Shown piece after piece: positions 45,905 to 56,862 of a stretch of DNA of 64,000 bases (position 1 is the first letter of the stretch; every line of letters starts with the position of its first letter). The notes beneath the pieces were generated by a model that saw only the letters and a list, made by a program, of their open reading frames with translations, ran no database searches and had not been told where the DNA came from. The position numbers and the translations under genes are program-made. Source of the stretch: Porphyra umbilicalis (lineage: Eukaryota; Rhodophyta; Bangiophyceae; Bangiales; Bangiaceae); assembly GCA_002049455.2 (NCBI GenBank), contig KV919002.1, positions 58,790 through 122,789 on the forward strand, given 5' to 3'.

Positions 45905-46059
45905 CCTGACGGGGAGTCCCCATCAGGCTCCGTCGGCTGGCAGCCCCCCGAAGTCGCCATCAGCAATCCATCAGGAACCGCTCTTCATGGAAGATCTGAG
46001 CCCCATCAGAGTGCCATCAGAAAGAGGCCGTAATGGGCATTCGAGTCAAAGCTGACGAT
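45905..46059. repeat. Right terminus and subterminal repeats of element 1
   Basis: This contains CTGACGGGGAGTCCCCATCAG, GCCATCAGC, TCCATCAGG, CCCCATCAGAG and GCCATCAGAA, ending AAAGCTGACGAT. Read on the minus strand it begins ATCGTCAGCTTTG and parallels the left terminus at 35,456. Confidence 0.75.
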
Positions 46060-46358
46060 CATGGTCAGGGAGGACATTTTTTCCATCGACTGTGGTATCA
46101 CGGCCATCAGATAGCTGTAACCCGCCGAATATGGGTACCGATAGCTTTTGGAAAGACATCAGAACATCCATCGATTCTATCTTAGGATGGGTCTGTAAAC
46201 AGCGGTATCAGATGGGATATCACAGCCAGAAGTGGATCGCATGATCTTTACAGCTCAAGTGACCCGTCATGGTGCTGTCTGATTGATCAAGAGGATTACG
46301 TGACCATCACCTGTGCCGCGACCCTCTGTTCGAAACCTGGCACCACCAGAGACTTGAC

Positions 46359-47027
46359 CTAGCAGCCGTCTGCCACCTCGTGGCGACGGACCGCTGCCGC
46401 CGGAGCCCCGAGCGTCCTCGCCACTCCCGCCTCTGGGGCCGGACTTGGTGCAGCCGGCCTCCCACCACCCACATCCACGCACGCCGCGGCAGTTGCGAGC
46501 ACCTCAGGGCCCTCCCCTTGCCTCTTCTCCCACTGGCTGAGCCGCCGCAGCCCCCGCTGCAGCCGCTGGCGCCGATGCACCGTCGCCACCACTAACTGTG
46601 GTACCACGGTGGCTGCGGCCTGTGGCTCTCGCAGTGCCTCCAGCAGCGCTTGCTGGCTCTTCTCGATGCTCCGTCGCGCCGATGAGCGGGTACTGAGTAC
46701 CCCCTCCCACTTTGTGAAATCGGCTAGAGAGCCTGGGAAGTGGGTGCCGCGCCACCGACGGCGGTGGCGGCCAGAGGAATTGCCGCAAACAACGTCAGGG
46801 GCGGCCGCTGCCCAAGGGGTACGCGGTCGGGGGGAAACCCCGTGTCGCGGTGGGAAAATTGCGGCCGACGGGTGGGGTGGAGCTGCGTCTTTGTCATTGT
46901 CATCGCCGTCGCCGTACTGCCGCCGCCAGTGGCGGCGGTATCTCCCCCGGTCATTGCGCTGAGACGTCTCTGAAGCTTGTTGGTAGCAAAATATACGTAC
47001 TTGGGACATCACGTGCCCCTCATCCAC
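46359..47027 (-). CDS. Hypothetical 222-aa ORF near left end of element 2
   Basis: An uninterrupted minus-strand frame lying 3' of the transposase stop (47,074) on the same strand. The middle has a protein-like helical stretch (TKWEGVLSTRSSARRSIEKS, QQALLEALREPQAAATVVPQ), and both ends are Arg/Gly/Pro-rich. There is no recognised domain and no counterpart at the same place in element 1. Could be an extra element gene, a captured fragment or chance. Confidence 0.25.
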   Translation of the reverse strand: MDEGHVMSQVRIFCYQQASETSQRNDRGRYRRHWRRQYGDGDDNDKDAAPPHPSAAIFPPRHGVSPRPRTPWAAAAPDVVCGNSSGRHRRRWRGTHFPGSLADFTKWEGVLSTRSSARRSIEKSQQALLEALREPQAAATVVPQLVVATVHRRQRLQRGLRRLSQWEKRQGEGPEVLATAAACVDVGGGRPAAPSPAPEAGVARTLGAPAAAVRRHEVADGC

Positions 47028-49639
47028 GTTTAACGTGGAAAAAGACGTAGAAAAGTAAAGGAAACGGCGTCAATTACTCAGGACGCACAGGCATGAAGGC
47101 ATTGAGCAAGTACAACATCTCACACTCAAGAGAACCGCCAACTCCAAACGAAGGAGGGTCCGCACCCAGACTTTGGCGAGAGAACAGGTCTCCCATATCA
47201 GGTATGACGTGCACCATGCGCAAAATGTCACAGAGGGGCACGAGCTCCCGTACAACCCGCGTCACAGCATCTGCGGCGCCGTCTGCTCCGGTGGCCGCCA
47301 TCTCCCACCGCAATTGAAGACATCCGGGCGCAGACAGGGGGCAGACGGCGGCTGCGACCAACCTCATCCGGGCGACCACCGCGAAAGTCTGACCGTCACC
47401 CCCTCGCACGAACGCCCGCACTTGGCCGTAGCGGTGCTCAGGCACGTCATGCGCACTATCGTACATAATGTGGTCATGCCAAGGTGCGCCGTGACAGAGG
47501 CGTGAGGCGTGGATTATTCAGCGCAACGTCCCACCTCCGTCCAGACGCGCCTCTATCTAGAGGAACGCAAGCGACTCTACCCGCGCCGACGCACGCAATC
47601 CTAGGAGGCATCCAACGGCTCCCATACCTGGCAGCTGCGAAAGCTGCTGCACAGTTATGAGTGCCACCTGCATTGCAGCGGTGGTGCTGCAGGCCGGTGC
47701 GCCAGCGGATGGCTCCATGTCGCCGCTGCCGTTGTCCCCTTCGTTGCCGTTGTGGTCCCCGTGATGTGCTTCCATTGCCGCCGCTGCATTATTGCGCAGG
47801 ACCATGCGGGCCCCCTGCGCGTGTCGCACGAGCTGCCGCGTGTAATCACGACCGCGTTTGGTGCCAGCGTAATGCCGCTTGTCGTCCTTGTGCGTACCCT
47901 CATTGGTGCTTGTGTCACCGCTGCGCAGGGTGCCGTGCAGGCGCACCGCATCGAGAACGTGGGCGAGCAGCTTATGTACCTTGGTAGTGTGAATCGGTCC
48001 CAATATGAGGGTGACGTAGCGAGTAATAAAGACCCGGGCCTCCTCCGCAATGGAAGCCCCCTCGGCGAGCGTCATCGAAGCCAACGCGGTTCCACCCAGG
48101 TGCCGCGTGATACGGCCGACAATCAAGGCGTACTGCCCGGACATTGCCGTGATGGCAGCATGGGGAGGTACGTCCGGGAAGGCCTCGCTGTAGGCGACCC
48201 AATCCCACTTGACGTTAGCGCGCGCTGCTGTCCGGTCCTCCGCGTCGTAAGCGGATGCGCCAGGGATGCCGCCATCTGCACGTCCATCGTCATCACCGCC
48301 CTCATCGGCGCCCCCGCCCTTGTCTCCGCCTCCACCAAGCAGTGTCCGGAGGAGAACACGCTCCGCCGCTTCAGCTTCACGGTCGCTGACGGCTTGCGGA
48401 CTGTCCCACTCGACCTCTCCGGCATTAGTGTCGTTTTCAGCCGCCACTGCGGTAGGGTCGACCGCTGGTGCGGCGCGCGTATCACGCGCCTTTTCGGCAG
48501 CCAGGGCTGCCTTCGGGCGCCCACGGTCGAAAAGGCGGGCGACGAGGTTGGGCAGTACCCATACACCAAGCCTCTGCTCTCGGCCCGTAAAGGTCGCCTG
48601 CTTTTCTTTCGAAGAGATGACGTAGCGAAGACCAATCAGCACGCACGTAGACATAGAGCAAGCATAACATAACAAGATCCGCAACAAGGCAGTGTCAATG
48701 CCAACCTAACAGATAATGTACAGAAGGTCGTTGTTCATGTGCAGTCGCACCCTCCGCGAAAACTCCGACCAGTCCAAGCTTACCCAAGTCCAGCTCTCGA
48801 TTCCTTGCTGCGGCGACCAAGGAGGCGGTGACGTCTGTTGGCCTCAAAGTACGTGGCGACAAAAGACCCGCACAGCGGCTCGTATCCTTCACAGAGTTAT
48901 GGGAACAATCTCACCAAGCGATGAACCAGGAGCCACGTGACTCCAAGATCCAGCACCTGCGTCTTTTTCATGCCGGCCGTTCATGACCCAGTCCAACGAC
49001 GCAGCACAACCAGTGGCCACTCGCACATTCAGCAGCAAATCCCCAAGTCAGCAATGGACCATCTCGTCTCAAGAGCCCCAAATAGCATCGCTGGTCACAG
49101 TTATAGCAGTGCGCAGGCGCACTCGAAGAGATAAGAAACGAACGCACGTGAAGGACGTCGAAACCGATGATCTTGTACAGCAAGAACGGTGCGGTAGTAA
49201 GGCCGGCCATACCCGCGAGGGCCGGTACGTAGCTGTTAAGGGATTGTCGCTTCTCGAGATACTGACGCCGCTGCCTCTCGCGCCCGTACTGAAAATGTCC
49301 AGCCGCCTCCAGCTGCTTCTCCAGCGTATATACCACGTCCCACTTAGTAGCCTTGAGCGCCTCGGGGTAGCCAAGCTGCGTCACTTGACGTTGCACGTTG
49401 AACAGGGGCGTGTGCACAACCCTGGCGTCAGTCAAAAGACCGCTCGCTCCTCAGGTTGGTCGCATTTGTAAAGAATCAGACGCAGAAAGGTGCGTAGCTC
49501 GCCCCGAACTGAGTCGTGGACAGGCACACCGTCGTGGCTCGCGGCGATCGTCGAGCGGAAAGCGAGGTACAGCACCCGCTGCAGGACACCGCGCCGCCAC
49601 CGCCGCGACCTCTCGGCGCCGCCGATGTTGGACTGTGTT

Positions 49640-50180
49640 GCTCGTCGCCGACTCCACTGGCGGTTCGCGGATGGATGATGGTCGGTGACCCTTATGGTAC
49701 CCCACATGGTACATTTGCAAGACGTGGTCAAGTTGCACACATTCGTGTTGGGTGATCTTGGGGCGTTACTTTTGGCATGTTTTGGATTTGATCTTCGCTT
49801 TGCTCTACAGTGCGTTCTCGTTATAAGAGAATCGTTTACAAAAGAATATGGGTCGCGAGTCTTCCATTCCAGTCCGTATGGGCCACTTTTTCTTCATATT
49901 GAGCCGAATCAGCTGTCTCTTATAACGAGAACGCACTGTAGTGGCTTTTGATTTGGTGAGTGATTCGATTTGGTGCGAGGGCGTGGGCGTCGGTGTGGGC
50001 GCGAGAGGGGGGATCATTTGGGCCGGTGGGGACTATTTGAGAGGTGCTCTCGGTTGGGAGAGGCGGGCGAACCTTAGGACAACCAACAAAGCACGTTCGC
50101 ACACACACACACAAGCTCAAGCCACTCAACCACTTCACCGTGGTCCCCCAACCCCTATCCCCACTGCGTTTCAACAGCCG
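49640..50180 (-). mobile_element. Repeat C copy 2, inserted in transposase exon
   Basis: Inverted relative to 11,085-11,455 and homologous along its length, apart from a nested 131-bp MITE. It separates the transposase segments WHTIAYVPQVG (right) and GVLQRVLYLAF (left), which are contiguous in element 1. CAGTGG occurs at both junctions (about 50,175 and about 49,650) and may be the target duplication. Confidence 0.75.
49808..49938. mobile_element. 131-bp MITE nested in repeat C
   Basis: Perfect 23-bp terminal inverted repeats: CAGTGCGTTCTCGTTATAAG... at 49,808-49,830 and its reverse complement at 49,916-49,938. It is flanked by TA on each side (49,806-49,807 and 49,939-49,940). The 11-kb copy of repeat C lacks it, which shows the empty site. 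CAGT ends with a TA duplication are typical of Tc1/mariner-type miniature elements. Identical arms suggest a recent insertion. Confidence 0.92.
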
Positions 50181-51970
50181 AGTCCCTTCTCCGTGCCCAC
50201 CTGCGGCACATAAGCAATCGTGTGCCACTGCCTCACTCCCGTCACCGCGTTAACAACGTGTACGCGGACGGGATAGAGATTGTGAGCTATGAGCGCAAAG
50301 CCACGATCAAGGAGCAGTCAAAGCACAAGCTGTGGAGACAAGGAGTGTGCGACAGGTGAGCGCTCTGTCTGCGAAAAGAAAGTCACAGCTCAGCCCCTCG
50401 CACACCTTACACCTCTCATGCAACGAAGATCACCCCCATGCGCGAACACAAAACGTACCGCCGGACCAAGACAAGACGCTGCTGTCGCTGTACGCATAGA
50501 ACGCCAAGACAAACGCCTTGCCTCAGTGCATCTGCACGACGTTGGCCTCGCAATATCGGAAGGCATCGCTGTCAAAAGGCGACTCCCGCTTGTTAGAGGC
50601 CTCCGCAGCGCGGTCGCCGCCGCTCCAGTACGGCATGTGTGTGGCCGACCGAAGAGCCTTCAGCAGGACCATCAGTGCGGGACGTAAGTAGACCTTGTAT
50701 ATCTTCCCGCTTTCCTCCATATTGCACTGCTTCCAATCTTGCTTGCGGACGCCCTCATCCATGACGTCATTGAGTGCCTGTCGGAAATCATTGAGCGAGT
50801 TGAAAACGTCTCGAATGGCGCGGTGGTCACCGTCGTCAGGCATTCCTGGCCCCGTCCTGTCCCACGTGTCCATGACGTGGAACATCTTGTTCAGCACGGA
50901 CACCGACAAGCCACCACCTTCGACACTGAGCGCAAAGACCTCCAGCACGCGCAAACGGTGGGTGTCAAATCGCCAGGGCGGCGCCGCTTACGCAACTTCA
51001 TCAGAGACAGGGCGCGTTGGGCGTCCCCAAACCGCTCAAAGAACGCCCGAACCCGCGTGGAGATTGTAGGAAACCACATCTCGGGACCAGCCTCGGCAAG
51101 GAGCGCTGCGGCCGCCGCGGAACGCTTGCGCGTCCGTCTCGCCGGCGCCGGTGGTGGTGTGACGCGCTCCCCAGCCGCAGCGAAAAACGCGCCCAGGGTG
51201 TCGTCATCCGTGTGCTGTTGGACGTTTTCTCCGCTCGTTGCAACTGCACCAACGCAGAGACTCTCATTTCCCCCATACGCTCCATTCCCCGGCGCCGTGG
51301 TGCCGGACGCGAGCAACGCACCACCAGGCGCACCACCATCACTTGCCGGGCGAGTCAACCGCCCTGCGCCCAGGGTTCGTCGATGCTGGGTGCGCTTGTG
51401 GCGCTGCAAAGGGCCTGCGCTGAAGAGGCCGCGCCCGCAAACACCACAAAGACGGCTTCCGGCCTGTGTGGGGGCACCCGCAGACAGCATGAGAGGTGCG
51501 GCCGCTTCTGTCGCTAAAATCGGCAGCTCAACAGCGGGAGGAGCCTCAGCTATCGGCGAAGAAGCGGGTTTCGGCGGTGTCCTAACCGCAAGAAACTGCT
51601 CTGCTTCAGCGGACGGCGGTACCCCGGTAGCAAACGACAGCCGCGGCTCCGCCCATCCGGCGTGCGCCAGAGCGACGACCGCACCGACTTGCAGATAAAG
51701 GACGCCAAACATGCGGCAACGGTGCGTGCGAGCTGCGGCGAGACGCGACCAGTGCGACGTGAGCGCCTCGCGTGCCGTGATGACCGACCTCAGCCCTGCG
51801 CTTGCGGGGTGGATGAGAAACGCGAAAGACCACCAAAGATGTGGAGCGATGGACGATGAACCCAAGTCAGCATCCACGCAAGGCAAAGTCACACTTGGAC
51901 GCAACCCGCCATACTTAAAAATGCACGTACGACCGTCATACTGGCCGGATATCTCTCCCCCTACAACCAC

Positions 51971-53555
51971 CTTTTGAGGGCGGTATGAGTCACTGCAGCC
52001 TCCATCCTCTTACATACTGCCCTTGATTTCGCCTTCAACATGCCAAAGCCAGGTACCGTGCGTCACGCGACACCAGCAGCAAAAGGCGGGCGCACATCGC
52101 GGCCGCCGCGCGATAACCCAACAGAAATGATGAGCGCTCCTCGCGCCGACCATCGGCACCCCGCCGACAACGCTTTCAGGCAGGCATTCGGAGACCAAGC
52201 TCAACCACCAGGCCGGGCAATGGCCCACCGGGCCACGCACTTTCGTGCTGAATGGGCCACCATGATCACGGCCCAAGGGCCGCAGACAGTCGCAGAGCCG
52301 CTGCGCTGTACAGGGTCCCCGGCAGGCTCGTGGTTGGCTCCGCGGCGAATCTCATCCGCGTCCATCGACAGCGTGTCCGGGAGGTGGGACCGCGCCAAGG
52401 CCTCGTGGTTGTGGATTTTCGCTGATCCCGTCTGGCAATCTGTAGTAGGCCGAAGTACCAGCACCCTCATGGCATATTTGACGGTGAAGTAGATCACATT
52501 AGCCTATCGCATCGCGACGCAGCTCCTGAGTGCGTCGAAGCTGGAGAATTTATGCATCTGTAAAGTGACAATTGCGGGATCGATTGCAATGTGGTTTTCT
52601 CATCGACCAATCCACCCAGTTTCTCGGACGTCTTCTGGCGTCGCTGGCGTTCCCAGTTGCGTGACCGGTGGAAAGCAGGAAAGCTTTGCCAGCCAGCGAG
52701 GTCCTTGTCTGTGCTTCTCGAACCCGATTCCCGTCAGCGGCTGCCCGCTGGCCGTCCTGCTTCGTGCCTACGCCTTCTCGCGACAGCCCCCTTCCTCTTC
52801 GGCTTGCGCTCTTGCCCGCCCCCACCAGATCTGTCCACACAGCGTTTTGGCATGTCCCTCAGGCGAGCCGGCCACTCCCTACCTCGCCTCTGGGCGCCGC
52901 TGAGTCGTGGAGCCGATCGTTCCCGCTCGCTCCCGCGGACGCGGAGGAAACGCGATCTATGGACTGAGGCAGACCTGCTTTTTTACAAAGAAGCCTAGCG
53001 AGAAGACATGTGCCTCGCGCTCTATGTTCTCCATTGTGAAGACCTCCCTGTGGTTGAGAGTGAACCTCGCCGTGCTAACGCCATCGACAAGGCTTTCAGG
53101 GAAGAAGGCTGTGGCGGGTGGGACGCGAGGCGCGCGCCGCGGCGACGGTCGGATCGGTCTCGATAAGTCAGGCACTGTCTGATGACATCCAGAAGGCAAC
53201 GCTCTGACCTACCACTGTCTGCTCTGTTTCTTTGAACCCGTGTTTTTCTTGCACCACGCACTGCTGGTTTATAGTGGCTCATATTCGTGCGGGCGCTTGC
53301 GTCGGGCTTGCGGGTAATCTGGGGAAGGTGGAATACTTGAGAGAAGCAAGGCACTGCCGCCCGAGGGCGAGGGCAACAGGGCTGCTGAATGGGTCTACGA
53401 GTACAGCCCTGGGCGCTGCTCGAGGGTGTCACCTTCTCACCACCACCTCGCTCACACACGACTGCTCTCCGTGTCGCTCACCTCTGCTACTCGTCCTGCT
53501 TTCTCCGAGACTGCTTCCCCTGCTCGCTGTTGACGTCATCCTCCATGGCGCCGCA
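51971..53555. other. Intergenic spacer between divergent genes, element 2
   Basis: Short frames on both strands, none with a domain. CCGGATATCTC at 51,943 lies near the transposase start, as in element 1. The interval probably holds divergent promoters and leaders, by analogy only. Confidence 0.35.
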
Positions 53556-54909
53556 ATGGCGCGCTCGAAGCGCCCCGCCATGCCGGCCTACCCGCACGAG
53601 ATTGCCGCGCAGCGCTGTCGAGTTGAGGAGGCCGCGGCAGCCGCGGCGACGAATCTAAGCATTGAGCCCGGCCAAGAGGCGCGGTATAACAAGGACGAAA
53701 TGCGGGCGGCGGCGCCCTCTGCACCTGGCACCCGCTCGCTGTCCAACTCCAAGTCTAGCGGTCACCTATTGACGCCACCCGCCGGCCGACGCGGGGTGAC
53801 ACTGCGCGGTGGTCACGACCTGGCTTCCTCACCTGCCCGTCGCCGTGGCGTGTCGCCCGCCGTCGGCGTCTCCGCGGGTGTTGGTGACGGGCGCTCTTCG
53901 TCAGTGCCCATCCATGGGGCGCAGCAGCCGCCTCCACTGCGCTGCGCGTCCCAGCCGCTGGTGTTTTATGACGTGAGGGGCCCGTCACTCATGGGCGGCG
54001 CCGCGCCGGCGTCGCCGGTGACAAAGGCCGTCGCTCTATCTCCTGCGCGCGGCGCTGTCGCATCATCCCACGTGGTCGGGTCGACACCGCCGCCGTCGGT
54101 CTCTAGCGTGGCACCGCCCCCGCTTGAAGCGGGGTGTATGCTACCGCCACGCCATGAGCGCTCTCACGCCGCAACAGATGGGGCTTTTCATGCCGGCGCC
54201 GCTAACGGAAGCCGCTGTCACGTTGGAGCTGCCAAGCAGCTTTTTCACGCCCCCAACTCCCACTGGGAACGCTTACAGGCCTCCTTCTGGCATGGCTTTG
54301 TGCGCCCCCGCGGCTAGCTGTGCCCCATCTCCTGTTAGCGCGTCGAATGTGTCGCAGAAGAATCAGTCGGGCGGCGCGCCGATGCGGGTGCCGTTTCCCA
54401 ACCTGTTCGCGGGGCTGCAGGACGGCTCGGGTGCGGGCGCAACACGTGCGCGGGCAGCGCTCGCCTCGGCCCAGGTGGTGATTCCTGGGACAGCGGCTCC
54501 GGCTTCTTTGCCTAGCAAGGCTATTGACGGCACGCAGGATGCCACGCTGCACCAGCTGTCTCAGCGTCACGTTCCACCCTTCGGCCGGCTCGGAGGCTCT
54601 GGCACGAGCGACCTTCCTCAGGATTTAGCGTCCATGGCTGCCTCTGTGGCAGGCCATGCTGGCGCAGCGCGCTCCAGCTCCCGCCCTAAAGGTAAGTGGC
54701 CCGCAATTGCAGAAACCATCCGTCGTCGGACCCGACCTAGCGCGCGTGAGACGGTTACCTGGCCGCCAATATCGGCTCTCTGGCAGGCGCCGGTTCGTCT
54801 GCTGGCATTGGGGGCATGGCGGCGGCTCGCTCGTCGGCGGGCTCCGGAATGTCGGCAGGCGCTGGCTCATCTGCGGGCGCCGGCTCTTCTGAGGGGGGCG
54901 CCGCCTTGG

Positions 54910-55010
54910 GGAGGGGCGGGTCTACGGGGCGGGGCGGCTCGACGGGTCTGGGCGGCTCGACGGGGCGGGGCGGCTCGACGGGGCGGGGCGGCTCGACGGG
55001 GGGGGGTGGC
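54910..55010 (+). repeat. GGGGCGGCTCGACGG minisatellite
   Basis: About six tandem copies of an 18-bp unit (GGGCGGGGCGGCTCGACG and variants), in frame with the second gene of element 2, giving GRGGSTG repeats. The 18-bp period keeps the frame. The element 1 homologue lacks this array. Confidence 0.8.
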
Positions 55011-55970
55011 TCGTCGGGGGCAGGGGGTTCTTCTGGTGGCGGGAGCTCCGCAATTGGCGGGGGGCCAGTGGCGGACGGAGGCACGTTTTCAGGTACTGGT
55101 GCGTCTACTCGAGGCGGGCCGTCGGCGGGCGGTCCGCCGTCCGCCGCTGCGGCCAGCGCTGGTGGCGCCGCGCGCCCCACCCCTTCAAGCACGAATAGCA
55201 CGACGGTGGCGCCTCTTTTACGACGAGCGGCTGCACTTGCCGAAGCCGTGGCGTCGGGCATCTTACCTATGCGTCAGGAGGTGATCAACGTTGCCGCCAA
55301 TGTCGAGGACATTGAGGAGGGCCTCTCGTCGTTGCGCGTGTCCTACGAGTCGCTTACCCGCGGGCATTAGCGCGACATCACGTCGATGCAGAACATCAAG
55401 GACAGTATGATGCATGGCTTTGCCGCGCTCAACAACGACGTGAAGCACCTTGTGTTGACGCGCGTCAACAGCAGCAACAAGCCGGTGGATAACCCGGAGT
55501 TGATGTCGACTATTGATGACGTGCGCCGTGGATTCAAGGACACGCTCGTGACGCGCATCGGGAGCACCACCCGGAGCACGCATGTGCTTGGCAACACGGA
55601 GGATACGTGGTCTGACGCGGTAGCCGTAGTCCAGAGCATTGTGGCAGTGGACAAGGACACCGCGACGTACTGGCTGCTCCGCACCATCCACATCCCTTCG
55701 CGCAAGCGCCTATCGGAGCTCGTCAGCATGCGCACGAGTGTGCCAATCCTCCGCGTCAAGCCGCACTTCATGCAGCAGGTGAAGGAGATCATCCTCGCGG
55801 CCTGGTACGCGGCGGTGGTGGTGTCGCGCGCTGAGCTGTCCAAGGAGGATGCGGGCCTGTGGCTGCAGGTCGAAAGCTACGCTCTTTCAGCTCGCGGATG
55901 GGGCGGTATCGTCGCTGCGATGGACGTGCTTTTCCGCCTCGTGCACGCAGTGGACCGCATCCACGGGCCC

Positions 55971-56118
55971 CACGTAGGAAGCGACGAGAGCAAAGTGGCC
56001 AACAGTGCAGTGTATCACCGCCCGACCGCCCACCGTCCTACGACGTCCTACGACGGTGGGCGGTCGGGCGGTGATACACTGCACTGTTGGCCACTTTGCT
56101 CTCGTCGCTTCCTACGTG
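55971..56118. repeat. Perfect inverted repeat, 67-bp arms, 14-base loop
   Basis: Arms 55,971-56,037 and 56,052-56,118 are exact reverse complements. The left arm starts CACGTAGGAAGCGACGAGAG, and the loop is CTACGACGTCCTAC. It lies inside the second gene of element 2. The right arm encodes the conserved VGHFALVASYV segment in the sense orientation, so the right arm is original and the left arm is the inverted duplicate. Confidence 0.97.
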
Positions 56119-56862
56119 CGCTCGGCGCTCGAGGTGCGGGCGGAGCAGCGCCCACCTCGTCGCAATGGTGTGGATGAGGGTGTGTACGAGCTGTGGAAGG
56201 CAGAGCTCGGGCGCCTGGATGGCCGCCTTCACAAGGACGATACCGAGCACGACGGTTTGCGATTTGTTGACGGACGTGATCCGCACCGTGCCGTTTGCTC
56301 ATCGGAGAATGAGGATGACGAGGATAACGAGGACGACACGGGCGACGGCAATGGAGCTGCCAATGACGACAACAACGTGGCTATGGATGACACAGCCGGG
56401 CAGTAGCTGGGCAGCAGCGTCTGGCGGGGGACGCTCGGTGGTGCCAGTGGTGTGCGTCGCGGTATCGTCGGATGAGCACTACTGGGGATGCCTTGTGGGC
56501 GGCATAGTCTCCCGTGCCGGGGAAGGTGTGCGCGAGTCGGCGCGGGGCGAACAGGGTGGCAGGTGCCTGCGGGGGAATAGCCCCTACGGGCCCTTGAGCG
56601 GCACCCAATATGCGTGTATACAGCCCCATCGGCTGGACTCGTTCGTCACGGTCGCGAGGTCCCTGAGGAGCGCTATGATCCAGCAATATCTTTCGCACAT
56701 TGTCCTGCTGACAGCAGAGTCGTGAGACTGTATTCCATCTGACCTAAACGGGGGATGGTGCATCCCAACGAGCATCGGGTATCGATCGAACATCCATCCC
56801 TACTCAGCATGGCTGCCCTCACAAATTTCGCGTTCGTTCGGAGAAATATCGATGTTGACGAT

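Larger units (their letters stand above)
35456..46059. mobile_element. CACTA/Plavaka-like DNA transposon, element 1
   Basis: A 10.6-kb element bounded by inverted termini. The left end, ATCGTCAGCTTTGGGTCAAA, is matched by the inverted right end at 46,059-46,034 (ATCGTCAGCTTTGACTCGAA), and both continue to CCCAT. Inside both ends are clusters of CCATCAG/CTGATGG words, the subterminal-repeat arrangement typical of CACTA elements. It carries a minus-strand TNP2-like transposase gene (40,518-36,731) and a divergently transcribed second gene (42,901-45,360). A small plus-strand ORF of unknown nature lies near the left end. The target duplication is not resolved. Composition drops in GC relative to the neighbouring host gene. 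Confidence 0.75.
47074..51970 (-). pseudogene. TNP2/Plavaka-like transposase, element 2 copy
   Basis: Homologous to the element 1 transposase throughout, with conserved splice positions. Exon 1 (frame from 51,970; start unclear) has the C2H2-type CGVCGRGLFSAGPLQRHKRT, then FDTHRLRVLEVFALSV and VLAFYAYSDSSVLSWSGG. After intron 1 (donor near 50,460; acceptor near 50,293) come AHNLYPVRVHVVN and GVLQRVLYLAFRS. Next are EAAGHFQYGRERQRRQYLEK, LLYKIIGFDVLHV, then after an intron VLDLGVTWLLVHRLVRLFP. The large exon at 48,687-47,557 is intact over LRYVISSKEKQATFTGREQR and AITAMSGQYALIVGRI, and keeps TKVHKLLAHVLDAVRLHG with DTSTNEGTHKDDKRHY, which element 1 has lost. The last exon has GAPWHDHIMYDS and MVHVIPDMGDL. 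Lesions: frameshift near 50,970, TGA at 50,523, insertion of repeat C, TGA at 49,432, frameshift near 49,400, TAA at 48,897. Confidence 0.75.
53556..56406 (+). pseudogene. Element 2 second gene, broken copy
   Basis: Homologue of the 42.9-45.4-kb gene. It starts MARSKRPAMPAYPHEIAAQR with an Ala-rich helix like the element 1 N-terminus. The frame shifts at about 54,120-54,160 into one reading LTPQQMGLFMPAPLTEAAVT. A probable 96-bp intron (54,692-54,787, GTAAGT..GGCAG) joins RPK to GAGSSAG, followed by Gly/Ser repeats (GRGGSTG units, about 54,910-55,010). The core has EVINVAANVEDIEEGLSSLR, VKEIILAAWYAAVVV and GWGGIVAAMDVLFRL. After the inverted repeat, another frame gives VGHFALVASYVRSALEVRAE and an acidic tail (ENEDDEDNEDDTGDGNG). 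Lesions: one frameshift, TAG at 55,368, and the 67-bp inverted duplication with a further frame change at about 55,970-56,050. Confidence 0.7.
46070..56862. mobile_element. CACTA/Plavaka-like DNA transposon, element 2
   Basis: A second element with the same plan, directly right of element 1 and in the same orientation: minus-strand TNP2-like transposase (51,970-47,074) and plus-strand second gene (53,556-56,406). The right end, read inward on the minus strand from 56,862, is ATCGTCAACATCGATATTTC, sharing ATCGTCA with element 1; GGATGGATG and ATCGATACCCGAT words lie just inside. The left end is less certain: CCATCGACTGTGG at 46,083 and ACATCCATCGATTC at about 46,165 are candidates. Total about 10.8 kb. 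Both genes are damaged, so this copy is non-autonomous. Confidence 0.65.
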
